This document shows, in pieces, positions 8,148 through 15,778 of a DNA stretch of 24,415 bases. The translations under genes and the position numbers were made by a program. Position 1 is the stretch's first letter, and the number at the start of each line of letters is the position of its first letter. The notes beneath the pieces were generated by a model. The model saw nothing but the letters and a program-made list of their open reading frames with translations. It was not told where the DNA came from and did not search any database. The stretch lies in contig CAYJQF010000007.1 in NCBI GenBank assembly GCA_964372375.1, positions 1 to 24,415 of the forward strand. Direction: 5' to 3'. This stretch comes from SICV01 sp964372375. GTDB taxonomy: Archaea > Nanobdellota > Nanobdellia > Pacearchaeales > GW2011-AR1.

Positions 8148-8485
8148 CGAACCTTGCCCTCAAAAGCTTCCAACTTTGATTCAATCAGAGCAAGCCGGTC
8201 AACAAGCCGTTCAAGCTTGTATTCCACATCTTCCAGCTTAAGTTTCAAGCTTGAAAATTCAGGCGCTCCGCCTGTTCCAGATGCTACGGACAAGGAGTTC
8301 GCCGCTCCTGCCATGCTGTCCAAGAAGCCAAAGGGGTTTGTTGCAGACGTTGCAGGGGAGCTCACACCTCTCATGGTCAAATCAAGCATATCTGTTTGTT
8401 TTGCAGGCACTTTTAACAGGCCTTTCTTCTGTAATAAGGTATAATCTAAGAAGTCCATATCACCTTTTTTCCGAAACAAGCCCAT
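8144..8485 (-). CDS. Unknown protein with C-terminal coiled coil, 113 aa
   Basis: Not recognised. The N-terminus MGLFRKKGDMDFLDYTLLQKKG is basic then amphipathic and could be a peptide that docks on a membrane or partner. The middle (residues 40-75) is Ser/Ala/Gly rich and probably flexible (GVSSPATSATNPFGFLDSMAGAANS). The last 35 residues form a regular heptad coiled coil (LKLKLEDVEYKLERLVDRLALIESKLEAFEGKV). The plan of short conserved head, linker and coiled coil suggests a scaffold or adaptor. TTTAAATA on the minus strand (8507-8514) is 22 bases from the start. It converges with and overlaps the gene ending at 8147 by four bases. Confidence 0.65.
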   Translation of the reverse strand: MGLFRKKGDMDFLDYTLLQKKGLLKVPAKQTDMLDLTMRGVSSPATSATNPFGFLDSMAGAANSLSVASGTGGAPEFSSLKLKLEDVEYKLERLVDRLALIESKLEAFEGKVR

Positions 8486-8506
8486 CTTTCTTCTAGGGAA
8501 CCAGTT

Positions 8507-8537
8507 TATTTAAACTCTTCTCAGGTAACTTTAAATA
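8507..8537. promoter_or_regulatory. Divergent promoter pair at 8485/8569
   Basis: Minus-strand TTTAAATA (8507-8514) lies 22 bases from the start at 8485. Plus-strand TTTAAATA (8530-8537) lies 32 bases from the ATG at 8569, so that mRNA probably has a leader of about ten bases, unlike most genes here. Confidence 0.65.
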
Positions 8538-8568
8538 AACCCCTGCTATTACAAAAGAATAAAAGAGC

Positions 8569-10107
8569 ATGGCAGTCAATATCCACAATTTAATTGCAGC
8601 AATTTCTCCTGATGTATTTTGCCATCCTGAAGTCAGGAGTGAGGTGAAAAGCATGGTGGCTGAAGGCCTGGAAAAAGGAGATTCCCTCGTTTATTTAAAT
8701 GCAGCAAAGAAAGCAAAACCAATAGAGTATGAATTCATGGACCTGTTTGAAATCCAATATTCAACCGCCGTTAAGAAGCCAGGCTTTAAAGCACCAATTG
8801 AAAAACACACACTTATTTACGATTCATTCGGTGAAGGTCTGGAGCCTATTTACTTCTGGATTTTAGATAGAATGTATGAGGATTATAAGACTGTAGACAA
8901 GTTAGTAGACACCTTTGTCTCTGCACCCGGTTCAGGCCATTTCTCAGAGATGGGGTTGAAAGCCGCGAAAATGCAGGAGGAAGCGATGAAAACACTAGGA
9001 GCCGCAAACCAAGTCATTAAATCAATCCTTACTATTATCTATGACCTGCGAGAGTTCAAGATACGCCTCAAGTTGTATGACAAATACAATTCTGAAGATA
9101 AAAAAGAAAGTGAAGAAGGCATGCTTTCTTTGAAGCAAATCTGGATGGACACGGTTGATTTAAAGAGGGGCACGAGCGCTATCAAAGGCCTTGCCCAGCA
9201 ATTTGACTATGTCACCATTATTGATGCATTCATGGTAGCGAAAGAAGATGCAGTTGATAAGATGGACTTAAATGATAGGGTAAAACGAATTTTAAAACAA
9301 AGAGTCTCTGAATTTTTTACTTGGGTGAAAGAGTCTGAAGAAGAACTGAGAAAGCGCTTTGAGATTGAAAAGGAGTATCTGAGAAGTCAGGTAAATACGG
9401 TAAAGCTCTATGCACGCTGGGCGAAACCCTATTTACGCGCAGCCCATGCCCTAGAACAGCGGGCAACACCCACAGCCGCCCTGGTGAATACGTTTAACTC
9501 TTCCTTGTTTGAACTCGTTCTCTTAGGAGAAGGAGTATATGATCCGGGAGAGGATATCCAGACCGGTGTCTTGCCTAAGGTGTTTAAGGATGTTTCTCAG
9601 AAAAAGTTTTCTGCGATAGGAATAGTGGAGTTCAAATTTAGAACTGCTCCTGAGCGCGCAGGCCAGCAAGGGTATGGGTTCAGGGGAAGAGTGGAAGTGA
9701 CACTAACGAGCTATGCGTTATCTGATGCTGAAGTGCGAGTATTAAAGAGGGATATTGAAAAAGATGATCTGGGCGATGTTTTATCTTTAATTGAAGGGGC
9801 GACGGAACGGAGCCTTTCCCAATTAACCAAAGATATTGAAGAGTTCTTGGATGAGAAAAAAGAAGAGAAGAAAAAGAGTGAGTCAGAAGATTCCAACCCC
9901 TTTGCCGCCTTATTTTTCTTTATGAAGCCGCTGCTTCCCGAAGCAAAGAAAAAAGAGAAAGCAGACCAGTATCTCATTACTATAGATACTGATTTTGAGC
10001 AAATTCTGAGAAGCCAGGCAATTATTGATGCGAGGAAACGCTGCTACCGGGTATATGACTTGTATAAAAAGTCGCATAAGATGCCCAGTTTGCCAGGCTA
10101 TGCGTAA
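8569..10107 (+). CDS. Large unknown cytoplasmic protein, 512 aa
   Basis: Not recognised. Three parts can be seen. Residues 1-110 are mixed alpha/beta with conserved-looking aromatic stretches (EYEFMDLFEIQYS, LEPIYFWILDRMYEDYKTV). Residues 110-310 are long helices (VIKSILTIIYDLREFKIRLKLYD and a charged VKESEEELRKRFEIEKEYL). Residues 310-512 are alpha/beta with a strongly charged Glu/Lys linker (about 425-445) followed by FAALFFFMKPLLPEA and a final strand-helix unit (QYLITIDTDFEQILRSQAIIDARKRCYRVYDLY). No ATPase, nuclease or membrane signature is visible. The gene is intact, codon use matches its neighbours, and its size and order suggest a lineage-conserved core protein rather than recent transfer. 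Confidence 0.75.
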   Translation: MAVNIHNLIAAISPDVFCHPEVRSEVKSMVAEGLEKGDSLVYLNAAKKAKPIEYEFMDLFEIQYSTAVKKPGFKAPIEKHTLIYDSFGEGLEPIYFWILDRMYEDYKTVDKLVDTFVSAPGSGHFSEMGLKAAKMQEEAMKTLGAANQVIKSILTIIYDLREFKIRLKLYDKYNSEDKKESEEGMLSLKQIWMDTVDLKRGTSAIKGLAQQFDYVTIIDAFMVAKEDAVDKMDLNDRVKRILKQRVSEFFTWVKESEEELRKRFEIEKEYLRSQVNTVKLYARWAKPYLRAAHALEQRATPTAALVNTFNSSLFELVLLGEGVYDPGEDIQTGVLPKVFKDVSQKKFSAIGIVEFKFRTAPERAGQQGYGFRGRVEVTLTSYALSDAEVRVLKRDIEKDDLGDVLSLIEGATERSLSQLTKDIEEFLDEKKEEKKKSESEDSNPFAALFFFMKPLLPEAKKKEKADQYLITIDTDFEQILRSQAIIDARKRCYRVYDLYKKSHKMPSLPGYA

Positions 10108-10315
10108 TACTTTTTATTCTCTTCTCATACTCTGCAGCTTGCGGTAGAGATACAGCATTCAGCGAGAAAGAAGATGAAGAGTAATTAACTACACTATACT
10201 ACTAATATTTTTTTACAATAATAAGGTTTCATGATATTTTCCATACTTTTATCTTTTTACAAGGTTCTTCACATACACTCGCACATTTTATATAGAACCT
10301 CAACCTCTCTAGAAT
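10108..10315. other. 208-base intergenic region, A/T rich
   Basis: No supported gene. A 15-codon frame starts at an ATG overlapping the previous stop (10100-10102), and a second frame ending at 10184 reads as a hydrophobic run plus AACGRDTAFSEKEDEE, see findings. The promoter of the next gene (TTTATATA, 10287-10294) lies at the right end. Confidence 0.4.
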
Positions 10316-10804
10316 ATGCCAGAAATACACGTGCGTGAAAAAAGGAAAGGAATGAAAGTAAAGGTGCTTGCTCCGAAAGTAAAAGAAGTAAGCACCAGTA
10401 TACCTCATGCATCAAGCTTAGAGGATGAGGTTTCTGATGAATCATTTACTACCGGCTTTGATGTCGTCGATATGCCTGCACCCCTGATTCGGGGAACTAG
10501 CAGTGAACAGGATGCTCCGGGAGAGACAGGAAGAGTAGCAGAGACAGATACTGCTCCCGTTCCAAGGCAAGTGTATGCGGCGACGCATCAGGATAGCGAA
10601 ATGAAATATCAGTTGAATACCCTGCACTCCCAGCGTACGCAGACAGCAACACTCTTAAACCGCTCAGGCGAGCCTCCCCTTGCCAGGCCAGTGTTCCAGA
10701 ATCCTGACCTTATACGAGAGGATTCAAACAGGGAAGAAGACTATCAGACGCAAGTCAAGGCAGAAGACGTGCATGTCAAGCGAAGATACCCTTGGGAAGC
10801 ATAG
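10316..10804 (+). CDS. Unknown, mostly disordered acidic protein, 162 aa
   Basis: No recognised domain. After a basic N-terminus (PEIHVREKRKGMKVKVLAPKV) the protein is rich in Glu, Asp, Ser, Thr, Pro and Gln with few hydrophobic clusters, so most of it is probably unstructured. The C-terminus ends in a basic-aromatic motif (VKRRYPWEA). A conserved short tail of this kind on a disordered protein often acts as a docking peptide; that is inference. TTTATATA at 10287-10294 lies 22 bases before the ATG, which supports expression. It precedes the TIM-barrel gene by a 33-base gap holding that gene's own promoter. Confidence 0.6.
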   Translation: MPEIHVREKRKGMKVKVLAPKVKEVSTSIPHASSLEDEVSDESFTTGFDVVDMPAPLIRGTSSEQDAPGETGRVAETDTAPVPRQVYAATHQDSEMKYQLNTLHSQRTQTATLLNRSGEPPLARPVFQNPDLIREDSNREEDYQTQVKAEDVHVKRRYPWEA

Positions 10805-10805
10805 T

Positions 10806-10813
10806 TTTAAATA
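10806..10813 (+). promoter_or_regulatory. TATA box that decides the TIM-barrel start
   Basis: TTTAAATA ends 25 bases before the ATG at 10838 but only 16 before the in-frame GTG at 10829. The GTG would lie at or before the transcription start, so the ATG is preferred. Confidence 0.65.
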
Positions 10814-10837
10814 AATCACTTCCCTAGAGTGATTAAG

Positions 10838-12673
10838 ATGGCAGGTGATTATTCATTCTATCAAGGCTGGGGCTATGGCTTAGATGCGGAAGCACCGCCT
10901 TCTCCTTTAGGATTTTCATATGCGCAACGATTCAATGCCGGCGATTTTGGCCTGACAACTGATCCTCGGACTTCCCATCAATTAAAGGCAGTCTCAGACA
11001 AGTTAAGTACGGGTGCAAAAATAGTGGAGATTACCGGTATCACTCCGGAAATCTTAGAGTATGTGCCCAAGCAGCAATTCAAAGAAATTGAGCGGTTGAA
11101 GAAATTAGTGGGTGCTGAAATTACCTTCCATGGTCCTTTAGTTGAGGCGACTGGCATCACCCAACAAGGATGGGATGAGTCGAAGCGTGAGCAGGCAGAG
11201 CGTCAAATATTCAATGCCTTGGAAAAGAGCAGGATGGTGGGACCGAATACTATATTTACCCTGCACACCACATCAGGTCTGCCTGAAATGAAGACGGAAG
11301 TCTTTACTACAGAAGACGGCAAGAAAGTGAAGCGCGTTACTGACATCTGGGTAGTAGATGAGTGGGACAAACGGTTTTCCCAAATTCCCATTAAAAAAGA
11401 TTTTCTGCTGAATGAGAAGCCGGATGCAGAAAAAGAACTAAAAAAACTGAATGAAGAGAACTGGTCAAAATTGTTAACGCAGGTCAGCTTTCATGCACAC
11501 CAGGGAAAGCAAGTCTTGGACAACATGGATCATAAACTAAAAGTGAAGTTGCAGACAGAGTTGCCTGAGAGTAATTTCATGGAATTCTACAAGCTGGCAC
11601 AGACGCCTGAAGGCCTGAAAGAGATTGAAAGCAGGCCTCTGGAAGAAAAGAAAGTTATTAAGGAAATCATTAATGATATGAACTACAGCGATATTTATAT
11701 TCGGGATGCATACAATGAGTTAAAAAACTTATTTAATAAAGCATGGCTGTCTGCAGAGCAAGGCGGCAAAAAGGAAGATATCCAAAAGCTTGATGAGTAC
11801 CGGCAAGAACTTCAGAAAAAAGTGACTGCTTTTAAGGATCCTTTCAAGCTGCCTGAATTGGCAGATGAAGTGGTGAAAGGAGTGCGTATTTTAAGCACTT
11901 TATCTGAAACGCCGAAGATGTTAAAACCTTTGAATGAGTTTGCGATTGACAAAGCTTCACAGACATATGCCAATATTGCCTTTAAAGCCTATAAAGAGTA
12001 TGGTGATACAGCGCCTATCATCAGCCTGGAGAATCCCCCCGCGGGCGGTGGCTTGAGCAAAGCAGAAGATATGCGTACCTTGGTTGAGGAAACCCGCAAG
12101 AAATTTGTAGAGCAGGCAGTACAGCAAGGAATATCGGAGAGCCAGGCAAAGAAAAATGCTGAGAAATTAATTGGGGTAACGTGGGATGTCGGCCACATCA
12201 ACATGCTGCGGAAGTATGGGTATGATAAAGAGGCATTGCTGGAGCAAACGAAGACGATTGCTCCCTACGTCAAGCACGTGCATTTGTCAGATAATTTCGG
12301 CTTGGAGCATACTGAATTGCCCATGGGGATGGGAAACGTGCCGACCAAGGAAATGCTTGATATTATCAGCAAATACAACAAGCAGGTGAAGAAAATTATT
12401 GAAACCGGCGGCTGGTACCAGCATTTCAAGAAATCGCCGTTAACAGAGACTTTTGAGGCGTTTGGCTCACCCCTTGGTGCTGCAGCTGATGCTCCCAACT
12501 GGACACAAGCATATGGCTTGGGCGGAGCAGGAAATTATTTTGCAGGGTTAGGCATGAACCCAGATATTCACCATTCCATTTATGGCGCCGGGTTCTCCAA
12601 TCTGCCAGCAGAATTAGGCGGTCAATTGCCTGGAAGGGGCGGCAGCAGGTTCTCCGGCACTCCCATGGAATAA
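10838..12673 (+). CDS. Xylose-isomerase-like TIM-barrel protein with large insertion, 611 aa
   Basis: Resembles the sugar-phosphate isomerase / endonuclease IV superfamily, metal-dependent TIM barrels. Candidate metal or catalytic residues sit in the expected strand ends: H98 (TFHGP), H143 (TLHT), E398 (SLENP), D450 and H453 (TWDVGH), H480/H482 with D485 (KHVHLSDN), H491 and E522 (IETGGW). Ordinary members are about 280 residues. Here about 215 residues (roughly 160-375), mostly helical and charged, are inserted between barrel strands, and a Gly/Pro-rich tail of about 70 residues follows. The order of the residues resembles endonuclease IV, so DNA repair (AP site cleavage) and sugar isomerisation are both possible. 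An in-frame GTG at 10829 would add three residues. Confidence 0.8.
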   Translation: MAGDYSFYQGWGYGLDAEAPPSPLGFSYAQRFNAGDFGLTTDPRTSHQLKAVSDKLSTGAKIVEITGITPEILEYVPKQQFKEIERLKKLVGAEITFHGPLVEATGITQQGWDESKREQAERQIFNALEKSRMVGPNTIFTLHTTSGLPEMKTEVFTTEDGKKVKRVTDIWVVDEWDKRFSQIPIKKDFLLNEKPDAEKELKKLNEENWSKLLTQVSFHAHQGKQVLDNMDHKLKVKLQTELPESNFMEFYKLAQTPEGLKEIESRPLEEKKVIKEIINDMNYSDIYIRDAYNELKNLFNKAWLSAEQGGKKEDIQKLDEYRQELQKKVTAFKDPFKLPELADEVVKGVRILSTLSETPKMLKPLNEFAIDKASQTYANIAFKAYKEYGDTAPIISLENPPAGGGLSKAEDMRTLVEETRKKFVEQAVQQGISESQAKKNAEKLIGVTWDVGHINMLRKYGYDKEALLEQTKTIAPYVKHVHLSDNFGLEHTELPMGMGNVPTKEMLDIISKYNKQVKKIIETGGWYQHFKKSPLTETFEAFGSPLGAAADAPNWTQAYGLGGAGNYFAGLGMNPDIHHSIYGAGFSNLPAELGGQLPGRGGSRFSGTPME

Positions 12674-12762
12674 CTGCCATTCCTCTACCTTCCTAATCAC
12701 ACGATGAACGTAGCAAATATTTAAATAACGCATTCACTCTAAGCTCTATATTCCAGTATATA

Positions 12763-13587
12763 ATGGCAGATACAAAAAAGAGACCAGTCAAGCATGCTAA
12801 GACAGCAGTGAAGACAGGAGAGAATGAAAAAGAGATTGCCATGGATTTCGCTGTCAAAGTCCATCAGAAGTTTGATAGGCTGGTGAAAGCAACCATCTTA
12901 TTCGGTTCACAGGCAAAAAACACTGCTTCTCCCAGCTCAGACATTGACATTATCATTATTGTTGATGATGCGTCGCTTACCTGGGACTTGGAGTTGATTG
13001 CTTGGTATCGGGAGGAATTAGGAAAACTCATTAAAAACCTCAACTACGCGAAAGAACTCCACATCAATACGATTAAACTGACTACCTGGTGGCAGGACCT
13101 CATGCGTGGCGATCCAGTCATCATTAACATTCTGAGATATGGAGAGCCTTTAATCGATTCCGGAGGATTCTTCATTCCGCTGAAGATGCTTATGCAGACA
13201 GGGAAGATAAAATCCACACACGAGGCGGTCTATGCAGCCTTACAGCGTGCTCCCGCTCATTTAGTGCGAAGCAGAATTGCCCAATTAAATGCGGTGGAAG
13301 GCTTGTATTGGTGCATGGTAGATGCAGCCCAAGCAGCACTTATGCTTGCAGGCAAGCTCCCTCCCAGCCCCGAGCACATTCCCGCGCTCTTGCATGAAAG
13401 CTTTGTTGCAACCAACGTGTTAAAACCAAAGTACATTGATTGGTTGAGAGAATTATATGCACTCCATAAAGGCATTCTTCACGGCTCAATTCATGCTGTA
13501 AAAGGCCAGGAGATTGATATCTGGTATCAGCGTTCAGAAGAATTTTTAGGTGCGATGACCGCAGTTATTGATCAGATTCTTGGCTAA
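12763..13587 (+). CDS. Nucleotidyltransferase with C-terminal HEPN-like helical domain, 274 aa
   Basis: Residues 40-70 carry the pol-beta/MNT motif: FGSQ (G48-S49) then SSDIDIIII with D60 and D62. The third carboxylate expected on the next long strand (around LHINTIKL, 99-106) appears replaced by N102. Residues 110-155 hold a block shared with the gene at 20211 (DPVIINILRYGEPLIDSGGFFIPLK). Residues 165-274 are a helical bundle of HEPN type, with LHKGILHG (234-241) where HEPN RNases have R-x4-H. MNT and HEPN are usually separate partners in a toxin-antitoxin pair; here they are one chain. A TATA box at 12720-12727 lies 36 bases upstream, so a short leader is likely. The stop codon directly abuts that of the converging gene. 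Confidence 0.8.
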   Translation: MADTKKRPVKHAKTAVKTGENEKEIAMDFAVKVHQKFDRLVKATILFGSQAKNTASPSSDIDIIIIVDDASLTWDLELIAWYREELGKLIKNLNYAKELHINTIKLTTWWQDLMRGDPVIINILRYGEPLIDSGGFFIPLKMLMQTGKIKSTHEAVYAALQRAPAHLVRSRIAQLNAVEGLYWCMVDAAQAALMLAGKLPPSPEHIPALLHESFVATNVLKPKYIDWLRELYALHKGILHGSIHAVKGQEIDIWYQRSEEFLGAMTAVIDQILG

Positions 13588-14496
13588 CTAGGTGCTTGCA
13601 TGTGCATCTGGATAAAATTCTTTGAAAGACCTTTCTTTCAAGCGGTAATCTAACACTGCTTTCTGGTACAAGTCAACAGCCCGTTGCTCAAGCTCAGGCT
13701 CACTTGAATCAACTGCCCTCAGCAATGCTTCTCCCACTATCTTTGCGGCCTTCTGCTCAAGCTCAGGCAGTCCTTTCATATATTCGTTAGTAAGGTCTTC
13801 CTTAGTACGATCATATAATTCCTGCGCTCCTTTCTTGATGACTTCTTTGGCAGGAGCAGTATCTTCAAATACGAGTGCTTTCAGATTGCCTTCTGCTTTG
13901 CATCGTTCCTCGCTGAAACCTTTCTTTTGTGCACTTTCATGCCCGATGCGGTATGCACCATGTAATGCAAGTTCTCGCAGCTGTTTTGCATCTTCAGCAT
14001 TCGTTACCTTGCCATCTTTTGCAATCCTGGCATATTTCACTAACGGAATATACTTGCTAATAAAGAGACCATCTGCTTCATTCACGCCCTGCAAGACGTT
14101 CGGGAAATCTTTTTCACTTACTAGTTGTGTGAGAGCAGGGACATACTTTCCATCTGCTTCCCTGACCAGCTTTTTGCCGTCTTGCTTGAATTCACGGATT
14201 CGGTCTTCTAAAGAAGTGCCTAAACGCGTGCGTTCTTGATCTAAGTATTGAGCTTTACGATCTTCAGGTAACGCATTATATTCAGCCTGCGTTAAGGTAT
14301 GGCCATTATTCGTCAATTCACCTGCACCAATCTGCCGTTTAAGCTCGGCTTGAGCAAGGGTAGTCAATTCCTCACGAGCAGCAGGACTATAGATGGTGCT
14401 CTTAAGCGCTTCGCTAAGAGCGATAACCTTGCTCGTCAATTCAAGGCGCTTTTTCATAGCTTCTCTCATTCGCTTTCGTACTTCTGTTTCACTCAT
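13588..14496 (-). CDS. Unknown charged helical protein, 302 aa
   Basis: Not recognised. It is almost entirely helical and rich in Glu, Lys, Arg and Ala (VRKRMREAMKKRLELTSKV, IVGEALLRAVDSSEPELEQR), with no membrane segment, cysteine cluster or nucleotide-binding motif. A middle section (about 120-165) is less charged (NVLQGVNEADGLFISKYIPLVKYAR). Minus-strand TTTAAATA at 14518-14525 lies 22 bases before the start. Its stop codon TAG starts in the base right after the TAA of the converging nucleotidyltransferase gene, with no spacer. Confidence 0.65.
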   Translation of the reverse strand: MSETEVRKRMREAMKKRLELTSKVIALSEALKSTIYSPAAREELTTLAQAELKRQIGAGELTNNGHTLTQAEYNALPEDRKAQYLDQERTRLGTSLEDRIREFKQDGKKLVREADGKYVPALTQLVSEKDFPNVLQGVNEADGLFISKYIPLVKYARIAKDGKVTNAEDAKQLRELALHGAYRIGHESAQKKGFSEERCKAEGNLKALVFEDTAPAKEVIKKGAQELYDRTKEDLTNEYMKGLPELEQKAAKIVGEALLRAVDSSEPELEQRAVDLYQKAVLDYRLKERSFKEFYPDAHAST

Positions 14497-14571
14497 ACCT
14501 TTCCCCAGAAATAAGAGTATTTAAATCTTTCTATATGTTGTATCTTAAGGGTAGTAACATACTAGTGCAGA

Positions 14572-15747
14572 CTACACAAATGCTTCCATCACAAAGCCAA
14601 AGATATTTGTCTTGCTGTCAGGCTGCTCAAGTTCGTGCAATACAACCCTCTCAAATTCATGCGCTTCTGATTCCGGAGTGTTTTGAACACTGATTGCAAT
14701 ACGGTCCAATGCTGCTAACGCAGCAGGTGCTTCAGGCACCCAATCACTAGTTTCAGGAATCTTTGTAACAATAGGTTCTGTTTCCAGGAAACTAAATGAG
14801 CCAAGCAATTGAGGCATACTCAGAGGGAGCTGTTTTTCCTTCGGTTGTAAGGTATGTAAGAGAGAAGTATCTGGTTCATGTTCGAGGGCATGCACGTCAT
14901 AGATAAGAAGTTTCTCATTCGTAAAACCGAATGAAACCTGCACAGGGAAATGTAACAGCTGTTCAATCTCTGAGGTATACAGCATGAGTCTCTGGAGCTC
15001 TGCCCTGCTCAATACTTGCTGTTCCTGCACTCCAGGAAGCGCTGCCGAGGCGGCAACAGAACGCTTGTTTGTATCAATCACATAGCTTGCAGCAATGCCT
15101 TCCTGAGCAAGCACGTTCACTAATATAGCTTTTCCTTTATTGATAGAAGAACAAACACTGCTTTTCTTTTCATACGGTGCTGCCTGTTGGATGAGTATCG
15201 CACACGAGGGTTGTATACTTGTTATTCCCTGCTTGTGCCGGTATTCAAGTTCGCTGACATTATAATATTGTGCAATACTTTCTGCAAGCGCTTGCTCTAA
15301 TACGGCAGGAGAACCAACAGGTATCTGCACAGACGTGCCTGCTCCATACGTCGGAGCGAGAGTAACGGTAACTGCTCCCTGTCCCTCTTTTTCTCCAGAA
15401 AGCACATTCATATACGAATCAGTCAATAATACATACGCTTCTGCAAGCGCTTCTTTCAGTTCCTTGGAAAAGCGAAGGTCCTTGCACAGCTCTTTCGCTT
15501 TTTCAGCCATCTGCTCTTTCTTGTTCCTGTTAGCAAGTGCAAATCCATGGAGTGTTGCTTGCAGGTACGGCCCAATGCCTGCATCTGCAATCAATGTTTG
15601 TATACTCCTGCTAGTAATGCAGAATCCAGGCGCAACAGGAAGCTTTTTTTGATATAACTGTGCAAGAAGCTTCCCCCGTTGTCCGGAGAGTGCAGCATCC
15701 AGCGCTGCGTGCTCAGAAAACCAGAGAATACCAGCATCACCTTCCAT
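14572..15747 (-). CDS. PEP-synthase/PPDK N-terminal-like protein, degenerate, 391 aa
   Basis: Residues 8-55 (LSGQRGKLLAQLYQKKLPVAPGFCITSRSIQTLI) match the opening of PEP synthase and pyruvate phosphate dikinase, where the pattern is GGKGANL..L...GLPVPPGFVIT. Later segments keep the outline of the ATP-grasp domain (PAVLEQALAESIAQYYN, about 145-160; CAILIQQAAPYEKKSSV, about 183-199). However, the usual VRSSATAED ATP-binding stretch, the swivelling His domain and the PEP-binding TIM barrel are absent; the complete enzyme is about 750-900 residues. It is therefore probably a stand-alone pseudoenzyme or regulator. The last 80 residues resemble nothing I know. The start at 15747 lies 31 bases downstream of the ABC gene's stop. 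A minus-strand TTTATTAA (15769-15776) is 22 bases before it, so it has its own promoter. Confidence 0.65.
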   Translation of the reverse strand: MEGDAGILWFSEHAALDAALSGQRGKLLAQLYQKKLPVAPGFCITSRSIQTLIADAGIGPYLQATLHGFALANRNKKEQMAEKAKELCKDLRFSKELKEALAEAYVLLTDSYMNVLSGEKEGQGAVTVTLAPTYGAGTSVQIPVGSPAVLEQALAESIAQYYNVSELEYRHKQGITSIQPSCAILIQQAAPYEKKSSVCSSINKGKAILVNVLAQEGIAASYVIDTNKRSVAASAALPGVQEQQVLSRAELQRLMLYTSEIEQLLHFPVQVSFGFTNEKLLIYDVHALEHEPDTSLLHTLQPKEKQLPLSMPQLLGSFSFLETEPIVTKIPETSDWVPEAPAALAALDRIAISVQNTPESEAHEFERVVLHELEQPDSKTNIFGFVMEAFV

Positions 15748-15778
15748 GCTTCCTGTAAGAAAGCCCGCTTAATAAAAC

